A stretch of 64,000 nt of DNA from Coleofasciculus sp. LEGE 07092. GTDB taxonomy: Bacteria; Cyanobacteriota; Cyanobacteriia; Cyanobacteriales; Coleofasciculaceae. Below are positions 26,077 through 36,651 of the stretch, in pieces (the stretch's first letter is position 1; every line of letters begins with the position of its first letter). A program made the translations under genes and the position numbers. The stretch spans positions 1 through 64,000 of the forward strand of contig NZ_JADEWY010000001.1 in the NCBI RefSeq assembly GCF_015207375.1, given 5' to 3'. The notes below the pieces were generated by a model. That model was not told the DNA's origin. It ran no database searches and saw nothing but the letters and a program-made list of their open reading frames with translations.

Positions 26077-27501
26077 CTAGGAAAAGTGTTGGATAATTGC
26101 TTCTGCAAATTCCGAACACTTCAGGGGTGATTCCACAGGAGGCGTCATCATCCGGGCTAAGTCATAGGTGACTTGCCGATTGGAAATCGCTGCCCCAATA
26201 CCCTGCTTGATCAAATCGGCAGCTTCCTGCCAACCCATATATTCCAACATCATCACCCCTGATAGGATGAGCGAACCTGGGTTGATGCGGTCTAAACCCG
26301 CGTGTTTAGGTGCGGTGCCGTGAGTCGCCTCAAAAATAGCACAGGTGTCACCAATATTAGCTCCAGGTCCCATTCCTAAGCCACCCACTAAGGCAGCAGC
26401 GGCGTCAGAAAGGTAATCGCCGTTTAAGTTCATGGTGGCAAGAATTGAGTATTCATCGGGGCGGGTTTGGATTTGTTGGAAAATGCTATCGGCAATGCGA
26501 TCGTTGACCATTATTTTATCGTTCCACTGACCGTTACCGTGGGTGTCCCAAATTGCATTGAGTACACCTTCGACCTCGTGGATAACTTCAGCCCGTTTTT
26601 CTGGAGTTAAGGCATCGTAACCCGGTTCAATCTTGCGGGCATTTTCTTCTAAGGTAATATCGGCATTGTGTTCTTTGTTGCTGAGAATCCAGGATTCCCG
26701 TTCCGTAATACACTCAGCCCGAAATTCTGTCGTGGCTAGTTCATAACCCCAGTCCCGGAAAGCCCCTTCGGTGTACTTCATAATGTTGCCCTTATGCACT
26801 AAGGTAACTTGTTGCTTGGCTTTGGGTAGCCGTAGGGCTTGCTCAATAGCACGGCGCACCAAACGTTGAGAACCTGTTTTACTGATGGGTTTAATGCCAA
26901 TTCCAGAGTCAAGACGAATCTGCTTGTTGCCATGTTCTGGCGTTGCCGGGATCAAATCTTGATTCAGGAGAGCAATGAGTTTTTCAGCAATTTCACTACC
27001 CATCGACCACTCAATGCCCAGATAAATGTCTTCCGTGTTCTCCCGGTAGATGATGACATCTAGTTTTTCTGGGTGTTTGTGGGGAGAGGGTGTACCCGGA
27101 TAGTATTTGCAGGGACGCACGCAGGCGTAGAGGTCGTTAATTTGTCGCAGGGCAACATTCAGGGAACGAATTCCTCCCCCTACAGGAGTCGTTAGCGGAC
27201 CTTTGATGGCAATGCCGTACTCTTTAATCGCCTCGAGGGTGTCTTCGGGTAAATATTGATAGGTGCCGTACTTGTCGCAGGCTTCGTCTCCGGCATAAAT
27301 TTTAAACCAACTAATTTGCCGCTGGTTGTTGTAGGCAGTGCGGACGGCAGTATCAATGACTTTTTGGGTGGCGGGCCAAATATCGACGCCGGTGCCGTCC
27401 CCGCGAATGAAGGGAATAATCGGATTATCGGGAACGATGGGTTTACCCTTGTCGAAGGTAACGCGAGAGCCAGTATCTGGAGGTGTGATTTTTTCGTACA
27501 T
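26077..27501 (-). CDS. icd: NADP-dependent isocitrate dehydrogenase
   Basis: 474 residues from ATG 27501. Typical bacterial Icd: [44 protein letters not shown] (substrate Ser and Arg residues), [34 protein letters not shown] and [22 protein letters not shown] (nucleotide site). It produces 2-oxoglutarate, the nitrogen-status signal sensed by NtcA and PII, the latter encoded 9 kb away. No clear GTAN8TAC site was seen upstream. Confidence 0.97.
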   Translation of the reverse strand: MYEKITPPDTGSRVTFDKGKPIVPDNPIIPFIRGDGTGVDIWPATQKVIDTAVRTAYNNQRQISWFKIYAGDEACDKYGTYQYLPEDTLEAIKEYGIAIKGPLTTPVGGGIRSLNVALRQINDLYACVRPCKYYPGTPSPHKHPEKLDVIIYRENTEDIYLGIEWSMGSEIAEKLIALLNQDLIPATPEHGNKQIRLDSGIGIKPISKTGSQRLVRRAIEQALRLPKAKQQVTLVHKGNIMKYTEGAFRDWGYELATTEFRAECITERESWILSNKEHNADITLEENARKIEPGYDALTPEKRAEVIHEVEGVLNAIWDTHGNGQWNDKIMVNDRIADSIFQQIQTRPDEYSILATMNLNGDYLSDAAAALVGGLGMGPGANIGDTCAIFEATHGTAPKHAGLDRINPGSLILSGVMMLEYMGWQEAADLIKQGIGAAISNRQVTYDLARMMTPPVESPLKCSEFAEAIIQHFS

Positions 27502-27519
27502 AGAATTCAGTTGAATCAA

Positions 27520-28184
27520 ACTTAGCGTTAGTATTGTCTACGCTTGTGAAAATTACCAGATCCCCTGAGGCAGGGCGGCGACGTTAAGCTTTTTTGCAGA
27601 TGACATAGACCAACAACAGGGTAAGACTGTTTATCTCGATACTCTAGAGCTTGCGTAGATAGAGATGGTTTTCTACGCTGAAGTTTGAAGCCTTGGCTAA
27701 GTTGGTGTTGCTTTTAAGGCACTCTCACTAAATCAGCCATTATGCTGGAGTAGGGTATCCCAAGTAGGATATTAGCTTTGGTGTAGTCTGAGCTTCCACT
27801 TAGTCGGGTGACGAGGCGCAAAGCCCAACCCTTGACTAGTAGAGTACCAGACTTCGGAAGCAGAGAACGCTTTGGGGAACTGAGATGGCTGTGTTGGAGC
27901 CAAGAGCTGGTTCGGTTTGGTGTGTCGTCCCGCAGCTATTGTTCGTCTACTTTGAGGACTGAGCAACCATGAATCGTAAACAATAATAGTGGAAAGTTGT
28001 AAGTGCTCTGCCCAACCTAACTTAATCTAGGCTTTTGTCAGGTATGACAGTCTATTGCGCCAACAGCTATTCCATCGGCTCCTCCTAGAGCTGGCACCTG
28101 CTAGTGACACTACAGCCAACGAATCAGCCCCTAAGGGGAACTTTCCGTCGTTTAACTCTTTTGAGGAATCACTAACGACCAACG
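27520..28184. other. 665-base non-coding region with structured RNA candidate
   Basis: No convincing gene on either strand. The central 27785-27902 part is strongly structured (see next entry). A 64-codon minus-strand frame across it (27772-27966) is most likely an antisense shadow. Confidence 0.6.
27785..27902 (+). ncRNA. candidate structured RNA with pseudoknot (possible orphan HEARO/omega-RNA)
   Basis: Helices: TAGTC/GACTA (27801-27805 with 27834-27838) continued by GGGT/ACCC (27806-27809 with 27828-27831) and GGC/GCC; AGTCT/AGACT (27785-27789 with 27849-27853) and GCTTCC/GGAAGC (27792-27797 with 27856-27861), which cross each other as a pseudoknot; TGGCT/AGCCA (27886-27890 with 27898-27902). 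The layout matches 2266-2318. About 65 bases downstream is an ATG (27969) with only five codons, where an IscB-type gene would be expected in an intact HEARO locus. Class assignment is tentative. Confidence 0.45.
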
Positions 28185-28904
28185 ATGAAAAAAATTTTAG
28201 TGGTTGATGATGATAGAACTCTGCGAATCGCCCTGACATGCGCTCTGGAAAATATGGGATATCAAGTCGAACAGGTGAGTTCTGGCGTTGAAGCCTTGGA
28301 AACTTGCCTCAAAAATCCACCCGACTTGGTGGTTTCTGATGTGATGATGCCGGAGATGGATGGGTTGGAATTTTGCCGCCGCCTGAGAGCTACTCCTTCT
28401 GGTCAACTAATGCCGTTTATCTTTTTGTCCGGTAAAGGAGAACTTGAAGACCGAATTCACGGTCATTCTATCGGAGCTGATGATTATTTAACAAAACCCG
28501 TCGATCCTAGAGAATTAGCTGCCAAAATAGAAACTCAACTGGAACGAACGCGCCGCATCCATGCCCTAATCATCCAGTTGATGCAGCTAAATTCCAGTTC
28601 AACGGTAGCTGAGTTAGCCATTCCCACTTCCTTAACAATGTCGGAATCTGCCGGAGTATCGGCTGCTAATCCTGAAGAAGCAGCAACACCCACCCCTTTA
28701 CCCTTAACACCCGCAGAAGAGCGAGTATTTTGGGAAGTGATTCAGGGATTGACCAATAAACAAATCAGCAATCGCTTGTTTATCAGTCCCCGCACTGTTC
28801 AAACTCATCTGAGCAGCATCCTCAACAAACTAAAGCTCCCGAATCGCGCTCAGTTAATTCGCTTTGCTTATGAAAATGGATACCAATCTCCTAACGAGGG
28901 GTAA
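28185..28904 (+). CDS. NarL/LuxR-type two-component response regulator
   Basis: 239 residues. Receiver domain 1-120: KILVVDDDRTLR, phosphoacceptor Asp in DLVVSDVMMPEMDG, Thr/Ser in FIFLSGKGE and Lys in DDYLTKPVDP. A Thr/Pro linker, then a LuxR HTH at about 170-235 (LTPAEERVFWEVIQGLTNKQISNRLFISPRTVQTHLSSILNKL). Transcription regulator of unknown targets. No adjacent canonical kinase; the nearest kinase-like gene (30313) lacks its phospho-His. Confidence 0.93.
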   Translation: MKKILVVDDDRTLRIALTCALENMGYQVEQVSSGVEALETCLKNPPDLVVSDVMMPEMDGLEFCRRLRATPSGQLMPFIFLSGKGELEDRIHGHSIGADDYLTKPVDPRELAAKIETQLERTRRIHALIIQLMQLNSSSTVAELAIPTSLTMSESAGVSAANPEEAATPTPLPLTPAEERVFWEVIQGLTNKQISNRLFISPRTVQTHLSSILNKLKLPNRAQLIRFAYENGYQSPNEG

Positions 28905-29227
28905 GGCTTCTTACTGTTAACGATTAAATGTAACGTGTGTTTCATCTGATGCGATCGCAGAGTGTATTGTGTCTTGATAGGCGTAAATGATCCGATCAAT
29001 CCATGAGATAATCAACGATATGGAACGAACACTGGCGCTGGTTGCTGATATTCAGCCGTTTGAGGAGTCAGCTCAAACACCCTTGAGGTGGCTCTTAAGA
29101 TAGGGATAGAGGATTAAACTTTATCAACCAAACCGTTAACCCCCATCTGACCAACAACCTGGAAGGACACGCCTTAGGTTAACCTCCACACTGTGATCGA
29201 TTGCCGCAACTTCAAACAAGCCGCTTC
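28905..29227. other. intergenic region with a 38-codon ORF
   Basis: A frame at 28987-29103 (MIRSIHEIINDMERTLALVA...) has protein-like composition but no clear ribosome-binding site. It may be a remnant or a small protein. Nothing else seen. Confidence 0.3.
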
Positions 29228-29950
29228 ATGACAGACCAAACGACTGCCTCCGTACCAGAAGCTTCGAGTCCGATTGCTGAGTTGACTGCTCAACTCTATT
29301 CTGGTTCTGAAAAAAAACAACTTCAGCTCATTCCAGAACTGGCAAACGCAGGTACTGGTGGTTTAGCCGTCTTGATGGATTTTCTCACAGAGCAAGCTTC
29401 AGCCCCTCCTAATCTCAGCACAGGTTTTGCCTATCAAATTCTCTATCAGACTGACCTACCCAAAGTCCAAGATTTTCTGAAAACCCATTTCCCCAAGGGG
29501 ATTGTACCCCTAGGTTCCGAAGCGGGGATTGACTATACACCCCTGCAACAACTACTTGTCAAACAAGATTTTCTCGCCGCTGACAACCATACCTTAGAAA
29601 AACTCTGCCAGTTAGCTGGACCTACTGCCATGCAACGAAAATGGCTGTACTTCTCTGAAGTTGAGAAATTTCCCATTACTGACCTACAAACGATTAATAG
29701 CCTGTGGTTCATTCATTCCCAAGGCAAATTTGGCTACTCCGTTCAGCGAGAGATTTGGCTATCACTCGGCAAAAATTGGGAGAAGCTCTGGTCGAAAATT
29801 GGCTGGAAGACAGGAAATAACTGGACTCGATACCCCAAAGAGTTCACCTGGGAACTCAGCGCTCCTAAAGGTCATCTGCCTCTTTCCAATCAACTACGAG
29901 GAGTGCGGGTGATTGCTTCATTACTGTCTCATCCAGCCTGGAGCAATTGA
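29228..29950 (+). CDS. gun4: GUN4 tetrapyrrole-biosynthesis regulator
   Basis: 240 residues from ATG 29228 (a TTG nine codons upstream is less likely). N-terminal helical bundle (residues about 12-85) and the GUN4 core (about 90-240): DYTPLQQLLVKQDFLAADNHTLEKLCQLAG, INSLWFIHSQGKFGYSVQREIWLSLGKNWEKLWSKIGWK and NWTRYPKEFTWELSAPKGHLP. It binds protoporphyrin IX / Mg-protoporphyrin and stimulates Mg-chelatase in chlorophyll synthesis. Confidence 0.95.
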   Translation: MTDQTTASVPEASSPIAELTAQLYSGSEKKQLQLIPELANAGTGGLAVLMDFLTEQASAPPNLSTGFAYQILYQTDLPKVQDFLKTHFPKGIVPLGSEAGIDYTPLQQLLVKQDFLAADNHTLEKLCQLAGPTAMQRKWLYFSEVEKFPITDLQTINSLWFIHSQGKFGYSVQREIWLSLGKNWEKLWSKIGWKTGNNWTRYPKEFTWELSAPKGHLPLSNQLRGVRVIASLLSHPAWSN

Positions 29951-30312
29951 GCAAGTTGTCGGTAGGGAGATAAGGGAGATGGGGAAGATAAAGAGCTTTA
30001 GGCATTCTTTACTATCAAATAAAAGTTAATTTGTCAACTATCTTTAATGGACGGGCGTTTTAGCTCTCGCCAAAGCTTTGCCTGTGTACGAATGAGGTGA
30101 TGGGGCTTTCGAGTAACATCTCCCTACTCCCCACTCCCTTTCACGTGGTTTTAACCACTGGCGGGTTGTTGCTACTGGTGCAAGTTATCAGTTATTTTCC
30201 GACTTTGTAGGGGAACGTTATGTATGAAGGGTAACAGGGAAGACGGAAAATACGCACTTTACTTGCCCACTTACATTGATACCTACTGTACTTGTTGGAA
30301 ATAAGGATTATT
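29951..30312. other. intergenic region, about 360 bases
   Basis: Contains a short G-rich tract (GGGAGATAAGGGAGATGGGG, 29966-29985) and later CTCCCTACTCCCCACTCCC (30119-30137), an imperfect pair like other dispersed tracts here. AAGGA precedes the ATG at 30313. No gene seen. Confidence 0.5.
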
Positions 30313-31899
30313 ATGGCAGAGCCGGAAAATAGATTATTTTGTCGTCTGGATTGCTTGACACCAGCAGCACGAGAACAAAAACGGCTCGTGGTTCTTAAAT
30401 CGCTAGGTTTACTTGAAGCCGAAGCAGTCGCAGTTTTTGACGAAGCCACTCAGACTGCTGCCGAATTCTTGGATGCCCCTATCTGCATCTTGAGTATAAT
30501 GACACCCGATTGGCAGCTTATTAAATCAGCCGTGGGTTTATCCAGAATTGGGCTGATGAATCAGCTCGCGCAGTCGCGCCAGTTGCCACGCAGTGAAAGC
30601 TTTTGTACTTATGTTGTGGACAGCCATCAGGTTCTAGCGATTCACGATACGGCAGCAAACTCCTTGTTTGCCAGTAGTTTATTAGTAGGTCACTACGGCA
30701 TCCGAGCTTACTTAGGCGCACCGCTATTAACTACAGAGGGGCAGTGCTTAGGCACCTTAGCGGTGATGGATTTAGAGCCTCGCTCCTTTTCGAGTAGAGA
30801 CAGTGAGTTCTTGGCAATGACCGCTCGCTGGAGTCTGAGCGAATTTCAGCGAAATCAACTTGTGAAACACGCCAATTCTAACTCTTGGTGGCTGAACTCT
30901 CCAATAGCCAATCGCTATGAGACGGGACAGATATCTGAGGCAACCCCCACCAGTCAGAACAATTTACAGAATTTGCCAGCCCCCCTATTCTCCACAAGTT
31001 CTATCAAACTGAAGCTGCTCTCTCAGCTAACACAGGAACTGCGAACACCCCTAACCTCGATTATGGGCATGGCAAGCGTACTCAATCGCCAAATATACGG
31101 TTCTCTGACGAGCAAACAACAAGAATACTTGGAAATAATCCATCAAAGCGGTCAGCATCTGGTGTCGTTGGTTGAGGAAATAGTCACCCTCGGTTTTTTA
31201 GATGAAGCTAGCGAGAAACTTCACCTCAACTCTGTCGATATTGAAATGCTCTGTCAGCAAGCCATCAACAGTTTGCTAGAGTCAGCGAACCAGAGGCAGC
31301 AACAACTACGTTTATCTGTAGAGCCAGGAAATCGCATCTGGCTGTTGGACAAAGAAAAAGTGCGGCAGATGCTGTATTACCTACTCTTTAGCGTGCTTCA
31401 CTCGGCTGAGGCGGGAAGTGAGATTCGCATTCACGTTTCTCGCAAAACTAACTACCTCAATATCGCCGTTTGGGTTTCTCACCCTTGGTTAGGAGATGGT
31501 CTACCTGTAGTATACGGGGGAATGACCGACTCACTCTTGCCCCCGCCAATCATTGCCACGGGTATATCAGTAGAAACCAACGAAGGCGTTGAGAGCAGCG
31601 AATCGGTGTCAGTCTCTTATCTACCCCCTAACAACCAGCCACTTTCTAGCATCTCTCTTGTCAAAGCCGTAATATCTATCACCGAATCTACTAAGGCATC
31701 GGGGAGTGGCGAATCCCGCGAACATCTGGGGCTATTACTGAGCTGTCATTTGGCAGAACTGCACCGAGGGAAAATTTCTATTCAAGGTTTATCCGATTCT
31801 GGAAGCCGCTACGTTATCACTTTACCCCAATTAGAGTTTGGTGTTGACCCAAATAGGGGAGTCACACATTCACCAGTACCGTCTGACCGGAAAGTCTGA
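30313..31899 (+). CDS. GAF-domain histidine-kinase-like protein lacking the phosphoacceptor His
   Basis: 528 residues from ATG 30313 with AAGGA upstream. GAF domain at about 25-180 (FDEATQTAAEFLDAPICILSIM ... SESFCTYVV ... YLGAPLLTTEGQCLGTLAVMD). The dimerisation helix reads LLSQLTQELRTPLTSIMGMASVL: the normal SHELRTPL has Gln241 in place of His. The ATP-binding part is also degenerate: the N-box text is YYLLFSVLHSAEAGSEI with no NLxxNA. It therefore should not autophosphorylate; a sensory or scaffold role is inferred. Confidence 0.8.
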   Translation: MAEPENRLFCRLDCLTPAAREQKRLVVLKSLGLLEAEAVAVFDEATQTAAEFLDAPICILSIMTPDWQLIKSAVGLSRIGLMNQLAQSRQLPRSESFCTYVVDSHQVLAIHDTAANSLFASSLLVGHYGIRAYLGAPLLTTEGQCLGTLAVMDLEPRSFSSRDSEFLAMTARWSLSEFQRNQLVKHANSNSWWLNSPIANRYETGQISEATPTSQNNLQNLPAPLFSTSSIKLKLLSQLTQELRTPLTSIMGMASVLNRQIYGSLTSKQQEYLEIIHQSGQHLVSLVEEIVTLGFLDEASEKLHLNSVDIEMLCQQAINSLLESANQRQQQLRLSVEPGNRIWLLDKEKVRQMLYYLLFSVLHSAEAGSEIRIHVSRKTNYLNIAVWVSHPWLGDGLPVVYGGMTDSLLPPPIIATGISVETNEGVESSESVSVSYLPPNNQPLSSISLVKAVISITESTKASGSGESREHLGLLLSCHLAELHRGKISIQGLSDSGSRYVITLPQLEFGVDPNRGVTHSPVPSDRKV

Positions 31900-32035
31900 T
31901 TTCCGGGTTCGATTTGGGTAATCGGGCAATGGTGAGTAATATTAATCCAGGGAAGGAAACCCCTTATAGTTAGACATTAGAGTAGCGGGCTTACGAGTTC
32001 CGTATTAATGATGTTAGTCGTTTCTGTTGGACATA

Positions 32036-34561
32036 ATGACTGCAACGGTTAAAACTAGAACTCCGATTTCATTAGTCGAAGACGAGACTCAAAAATTACT
32101 CGCTTGGGCTGAACAGGTAAATCAGTCAGATGAGACGATTTTCCGAAAAGCCCAAATCCTGGCAACACGACTCGGTGCCCATTACCGTGCCGATGGCTTA
32201 ACCGACATAGGTTTCTGGGCACCGGAGTTGGGAGCGGATATGATCCAGCCCAAGAACATTTATTTAGAGGTACTCACTCCCATCCATAAAATTGACCCGA
32301 CCGCGCCTCTACAAAAGGTGAAATTTCATCGGGAGCATTTACAGCTAGAGAAACAAGGTGAATATTTCTGGGGCGTACTGTCGGGTATGCGACCCGGAAC
32401 CAAAGACCAGATGGGTTCTTTTTACTGGCTCTGCTACCTAGATTTTGATAATGAGGTGCGAATCATTGGAGATGTTTTAGCCTATTCTTTGCCCTATGGT
32501 GTTTACGCTCCGGCTGAACTCTACGATATTAATAGCTTGCAACAGAATCGGGCAGACTTAGACTATTTTGGGCAAGGTGATACCAACGATGAGGGAATAG
32601 TCCGCGTTCATCCACCGCACAACATTTTGCAACTGCACATTACAACAGCCTCCAAAGAAGGCTCTCTAGCAGGGTTAACCCGAATCTACCGCCGAATTGC
32701 TGAGAAGTTGTCAGCCAATGAGCCGTTAACTCCTGCCGAACAAAACTATATCGGTTACGATGCCGTGCAATTACTGCCAATTGAGCCGACTGTCGAATAT
32801 CGGGCAGAACATGAACTCGGACAAGGATTTTTTATCTTCCGGGAGGATGATAGGTATGAGATGAACCCGGAGACAGAAGGCATTGAGTACGAAACTGAAG
32901 ATATCACGATCGCTCTCAAAAAGCCCGATACCCAAAATTGGGGTTATGATATCGTAATTTTTGCCTCTTCTGCCACCAATCCTTCTGTTTTAGAAACCCT
33001 ACGCCCTGATGAGTTAGTCGAGTTTATTGCCACGCTTCATACTTTTCCCACTCGACCAATTCAGGTCATCTTTGATATCGTTTATGGTCACGCTGACAAC
33101 CAGGCTTTAGATTTGCTCAACGGACGATTCCTCAAAGGACCGAATATGTACGGTCAGGATATCAATCACCAAAACCCAACCGTGCGGGCAATTTTGCTGG
33201 AAATGCAGGGGCGCAAAAACAATATGGGCGTCGATGGCATTCGCGTCGATGGTGCTCAGGACTTTAAATTCTTCAACCCCTTTTCCGGTCGGGTGGAGTA
33301 CGATGATATTTACCTGAAAGATATGGCGCAAGTGCTGCAAGAGATTGACTCTCATCAGCGGCTGCTGTTTGCCATTTTTGAAGATGGGCGACCTTGGCCC
33401 GCTGAAGGGTGGGAGGAAATTTCTACCTATCGTGATATCATTGAGTATCTGCCAGAAGCCTTTCAGTGGGGACCTTTAATCTTTGCCCACAATACTCCAG
33501 GCTTGAAAAAGTTTTGGGATAAGAAATGGCATCGGGTTTGCGAAGTGATGCAGGTGGGTGCCAACTGGATTACGGGGTGTGGCAACCATGATACCTTGCG
33601 TCGAGGCACCCAGGTTGATCCGGACTTGCCAATTAACTGGAATTTAGGCAAAACCTTACCGGAAGTTCTCAATACCGCCTATAACAATCCAGCCGTAACT
33701 CTATCTATTTACGGCTTTAGTCCAGGTCTGCCGATGGATTTTATTAACTGTACGATGGAATCGGCTTGGGGTTTTTTCCGCAATACCGATGACCGTTACG
33801 GTGTGAAAGTGGCAGCCGAAGAAGCCGGATTTTTGGACTGGCAGGTGGAAAAGGACGTCTATAACCAAACAGACATTTTCCCCCGCCTCAAGCAAATGGG
33901 TTTTCGTAAAATAGATGAGTTACGTCAGTTCATGCGTGGGCTGTATGATGCGATCGAAGAAACGAACTATGACTTAGAAGCAGTAGTAAATCTATGTCAG
34001 CGTTATCTGGGGGAGGAGTCTGAGAAAGAGGATGTGAAGCAAGAAGCAACTCAGCGGAAATCGGCGGCTCAATTGCAGAAATTGAATGTTCCTGATAAAT
34101 CCCAGGTGCTGACGGAGTTGGATGTGGGTAAGCTCAAGATTTTTGCCCAAGCATTTATGGAAGATATGCATGAGGCGTGTAATGTCTGGAACTACGAAGA
34201 GTATTTAGTGCCAGAATTAACGGCATTTAATTTAGCCCTGCGCCGCTTCCGCCTCGCTCATCCTTGGCTGCGAGAAAACTTATCGGGAGTTGATCGCTTT
34301 AATCGCATCAGCGATGATGATTATACTATCTTCTACGGCTGGCGGAGTGAACCCCTGAATGAGTCTGGGAAAACACCCAAGCAAATCGTGATGGTGTCCC
34401 ACATGGGGGGTGAGCCACTGACGGTGACTATCGGTGATTGGCTGCAATTGGATCTTGATGAGTGGCAAGTAGCAATAGCATCGCCGGGGCTTGAGGTGAG
34501 TGATTTGCGATCGTTTGAATTGCGAGACACTCAAGCTTTACTCCTAGAACGGCTTGGTTAG
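32036..34561 (+). CDS. gghA: glucosylglycerol hydrolase (GH13-like glycosidase)
   Basis: 841 residues from ATG 32036. GH13 barrel motifs: GIRVDGAQDFKFF (catalytic Asp), LLFAIFEDGRPWP (acid/base Glu) and GCGNHDTLRRG (substrate His-Asp). Length and N-terminal text (LLAWAEQVNQSDETIFRKAQILATRLGAHY) match my memory of the cyanobacterial glycosidase family containing the Synechocystis glucosylglycerol hydrolase. It would break down the osmolyte glucosylglycerol to glucose and glycerol when salt falls. No synthesis genes are nearby. A terminator follows at 34614. Confidence 0.75.
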   Translation: MTATVKTRTPISLVEDETQKLLAWAEQVNQSDETIFRKAQILATRLGAHYRADGLTDIGFWAPELGADMIQPKNIYLEVLTPIHKIDPTAPLQKVKFHREHLQLEKQGEYFWGVLSGMRPGTKDQMGSFYWLCYLDFDNEVRIIGDVLAYSLPYGVYAPAELYDINSLQQNRADLDYFGQGDTNDEGIVRVHPPHNILQLHITTASKEGSLAGLTRIYRRIAEKLSANEPLTPAEQNYIGYDAVQLLPIEPTVEYRAEHELGQGFFIFREDDRYEMNPETEGIEYETEDITIALKKPDTQNWGYDIVIFASSATNPSVLETLRPDELVEFIATLHTFPTRPIQVIFDIVYGHADNQALDLLNGRFLKGPNMYGQDINHQNPTVRAILLEMQGRKNNMGVDGIRVDGAQDFKFFNPFSGRVEYDDIYLKDMAQVLQEIDSHQRLLFAIFEDGRPWPAEGWEEISTYRDIIEYLPEAFQWGPLIFAHNTPGLKKFWDKKWHRVCEVMQVGANWITGCGNHDTLRRGTQVDPDLPINWNLGKTLPEVLNTAYNNPAVTLSIYGFSPGLPMDFINCTMESAWGFFRNTDDRYGVKVAAEEAGFLDWQVEKDVYNQTDIFPRLKQMGFRKIDELRQFMRGLYDAIEETNYDLEAVVNLCQRYLGEESEKEDVKQEATQRKSAAQLQKLNVPDKSQVLTELDVGKLKIFAQAFMEDMHEACNVWNYEEYLVPELTAFNLALRRFRLAHPWLRENLSGVDRFNRISDDDYTIFYGWRSEPLNESGKTPKQIVMVSHMGGEPLTVTIGDWLQLDLDEWQVAIASPGLEVSDLRSFELRDTQALLLERLG

Positions 34562-34613
34562 CAACAAATTTTTTAACGGATTTAGCGGATAAAATTAGAA
34601 CCTTGCCCCTTTT

Positions 34614-34642
34614 CCTCCCTGAAACAGGGGGGATTATTTTGT
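34614..34642 (+). terminator. intrinsic terminator of gghA
   Basis: CCTCCCTG (34614-34621), AAA loop, CAGGGGGG (34625-34632), one T.G pair, followed by ATTATTTTG. 53 bases after the gghA stop. Confidence 0.8.
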
Positions 34643-34684
34643 AATCTATTTCTTAGTCTTCATTAGCCTTTACACTACTCCTTT

Positions 34685-36079
34685 ATGAATTCAGTGTGGC
34701 AACAATTTACTCTCTCAACCTTACACCTGTATCGGTGGCGAACCGCTAGCTATTTGTATCGGCTGGTGGGATTGCTGCAATCTTGGCGTCGGGGCAGTTG
34801 GCTCCTCCAGTGGGCTGAACCGATGGGAGCTTTATTAGTGGCTCTTATCTTTGCTGTGGCTCCTTTTGTCTCAACGAGCCTAATTGGTATTTTATTAATT
34901 GCCAGTAGTGGTTTTTGGGCGTTGTTAACTCTGTCGGATGAGACAGCATACCCGCAGGTGACACCGATTCATCTATTGGTGTTGCTGTATTGGGGCATTG
35001 CAACAGCAGCAACCGCCCTTTCTCCCGTTAAGGAGTCAGCGGCTACGGGTTTGGTGAAGCTAACCCTTTACTTGTTGCTCTTTGCCCTAATGGCACGGGT
35101 GTTGCGATCGCCCCGCCTTCGTTCCTGGATTATTGGTATTTTTTTGCATATTTCGCTGATAGTCAGTATTTACGGACTGCGGCAGTGGTTTTTTGGTGCC
35201 GAAGCATTGGCAACTTGGACTGACCCAAGCTCGGATTCTGCGGGTGTGACACGAGTTTACAGCTATCTGGGCAACCCGAATTTATTAGCCGCCTATTTAC
35301 TGCCAGCCGTGACATTGAGCTTGGCAGCGGTTTTTGCTTGGCAGCGGTGGCTTCCGAAAGCGTTGGCTGTGACTATGTTTGTTGTGAATTCCGCCTGTTT
35401 AGTCCTAACCTTCAGTCGCGGGGGTTGGATTGGGTTTGTTGTGTGTCTGTTTATCGCTTTGGTTTTGTTGGTTTACTGGTACAGTATCCAGTTGCCTCTT
35501 AGTTGGCGTCCGTTAGCAATGCCGGTGCTGCTTGGCAGTTGTGCTGGAGTGGTTATTCTGGCGGTAGTGTTTGTAGAACCTGTGCGGAATCGCGTTGCCA
35601 GTATTTTTGCAGGTCGGGAAGATAGCAGCAATAACTTCCGGATGAATGTTTGGGCAGCGGTTATCGATATGATTCGCGATCGCCCTATTATCGGTATTGG
35701 TCCGGGGAACAATGCTTTCAACAAAATCTATCCCCTCTACCAGCACCCCAAATATACGGCGCTGAGTGCCTATTCAATTTTCTTGGAGCTGGCTGTTGAA
35801 ACGGGTTTCATTGGTTTGTCCTGCTTTCTGTGGTTGCTGGTAGTTACTTTTAACCAAGGCATCAAGCAATTGAGTCGTCTGCGAAATTTAGGCAATCCTC
35901 AAGGATTTTGGTTAATCGCAGCGATCGCGGCAATGGCTGGAATCCTGACTCACGGGTTAGTTGATACAGTTTGGTATCGTCCCCAAGTCAGTACACTGTG
36001 GTGGTTGATGGTGGCAATTATTGCGAGTTACTACATTACTCCAAAAGCAGACACTTTAACTGCTGTTCAGGATAGCTGA
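34685..36079 (+). CDS. ictB: IctB-type membrane protein (O-antigen ligase/Wzy fold)
   Basis: 464 residues with about ten to eleven membrane helices. VYSYLGNPNLLAAYLLPAV, LTFSRGGWIGF and the large loop text FRMNVWAAVIDMIRDRPIIGIGPGNNAFNKIYPLYQHPKYTALSAY are the Wzy_C/IctB hallmarks. Cyanobacterial IctB was first proposed as an inorganic carbon transporter, but the fold is that of an O-antigen ligase/polymerase and the role is disputed. Stand-alone gene. Confidence 0.9.
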   Translation: MNSVWQQFTLSTLHLYRWRTASYLYRLVGLLQSWRRGSWLLQWAEPMGALLVALIFAVAPFVSTSLIGILLIASSGFWALLTLSDETAYPQVTPIHLLVLLYWGIATAATALSPVKESAATGLVKLTLYLLLFALMARVLRSPRLRSWIIGIFLHISLIVSIYGLRQWFFGAEALATWTDPSSDSAGVTRVYSYLGNPNLLAAYLLPAVTLSLAAVFAWQRWLPKALAVTMFVVNSACLVLTFSRGGWIGFVVCLFIALVLLVYWYSIQLPLSWRPLAMPVLLGSCAGVVILAVVFVEPVRNRVASIFAGREDSSNNFRMNVWAAVIDMIRDRPIIGIGPGNNAFNKIYPLYQHPKYTALSAYSIFLELAVETGFIGLSCFLWLLVVTFNQGIKQLSRLRNLGNPQGFWLIAAIAAMAGILTHGLVDTVWYRPQVSTLWWLMVAIIASYYITPKADTLTAVQDS

Positions 36080-36198
36080 TGGCAAGTTGCATTCTAAGCC
36101 GTAACAAGGGGACAAGGGGGAACATCTCCCCATCACCCCCTCTCAAACCTCCTCCGGAATGGCCGGTTTTTGAGCAAATGAACCATGAACATACTGTA

Positions 36199-36651
<453 letters not shown>

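Noticed and set aside
27529-27545. NtcA-like site upstream of icd
   Set aside because: The best GTA...TAC pair has only five bases between the halves, not eight.
27772-27966. 64-codon minus frame in the icd/response-regulator gap
   Set aside because: It lies antisense to the structured RNA candidate and has no family likeness; the RNA reading explains the region better.
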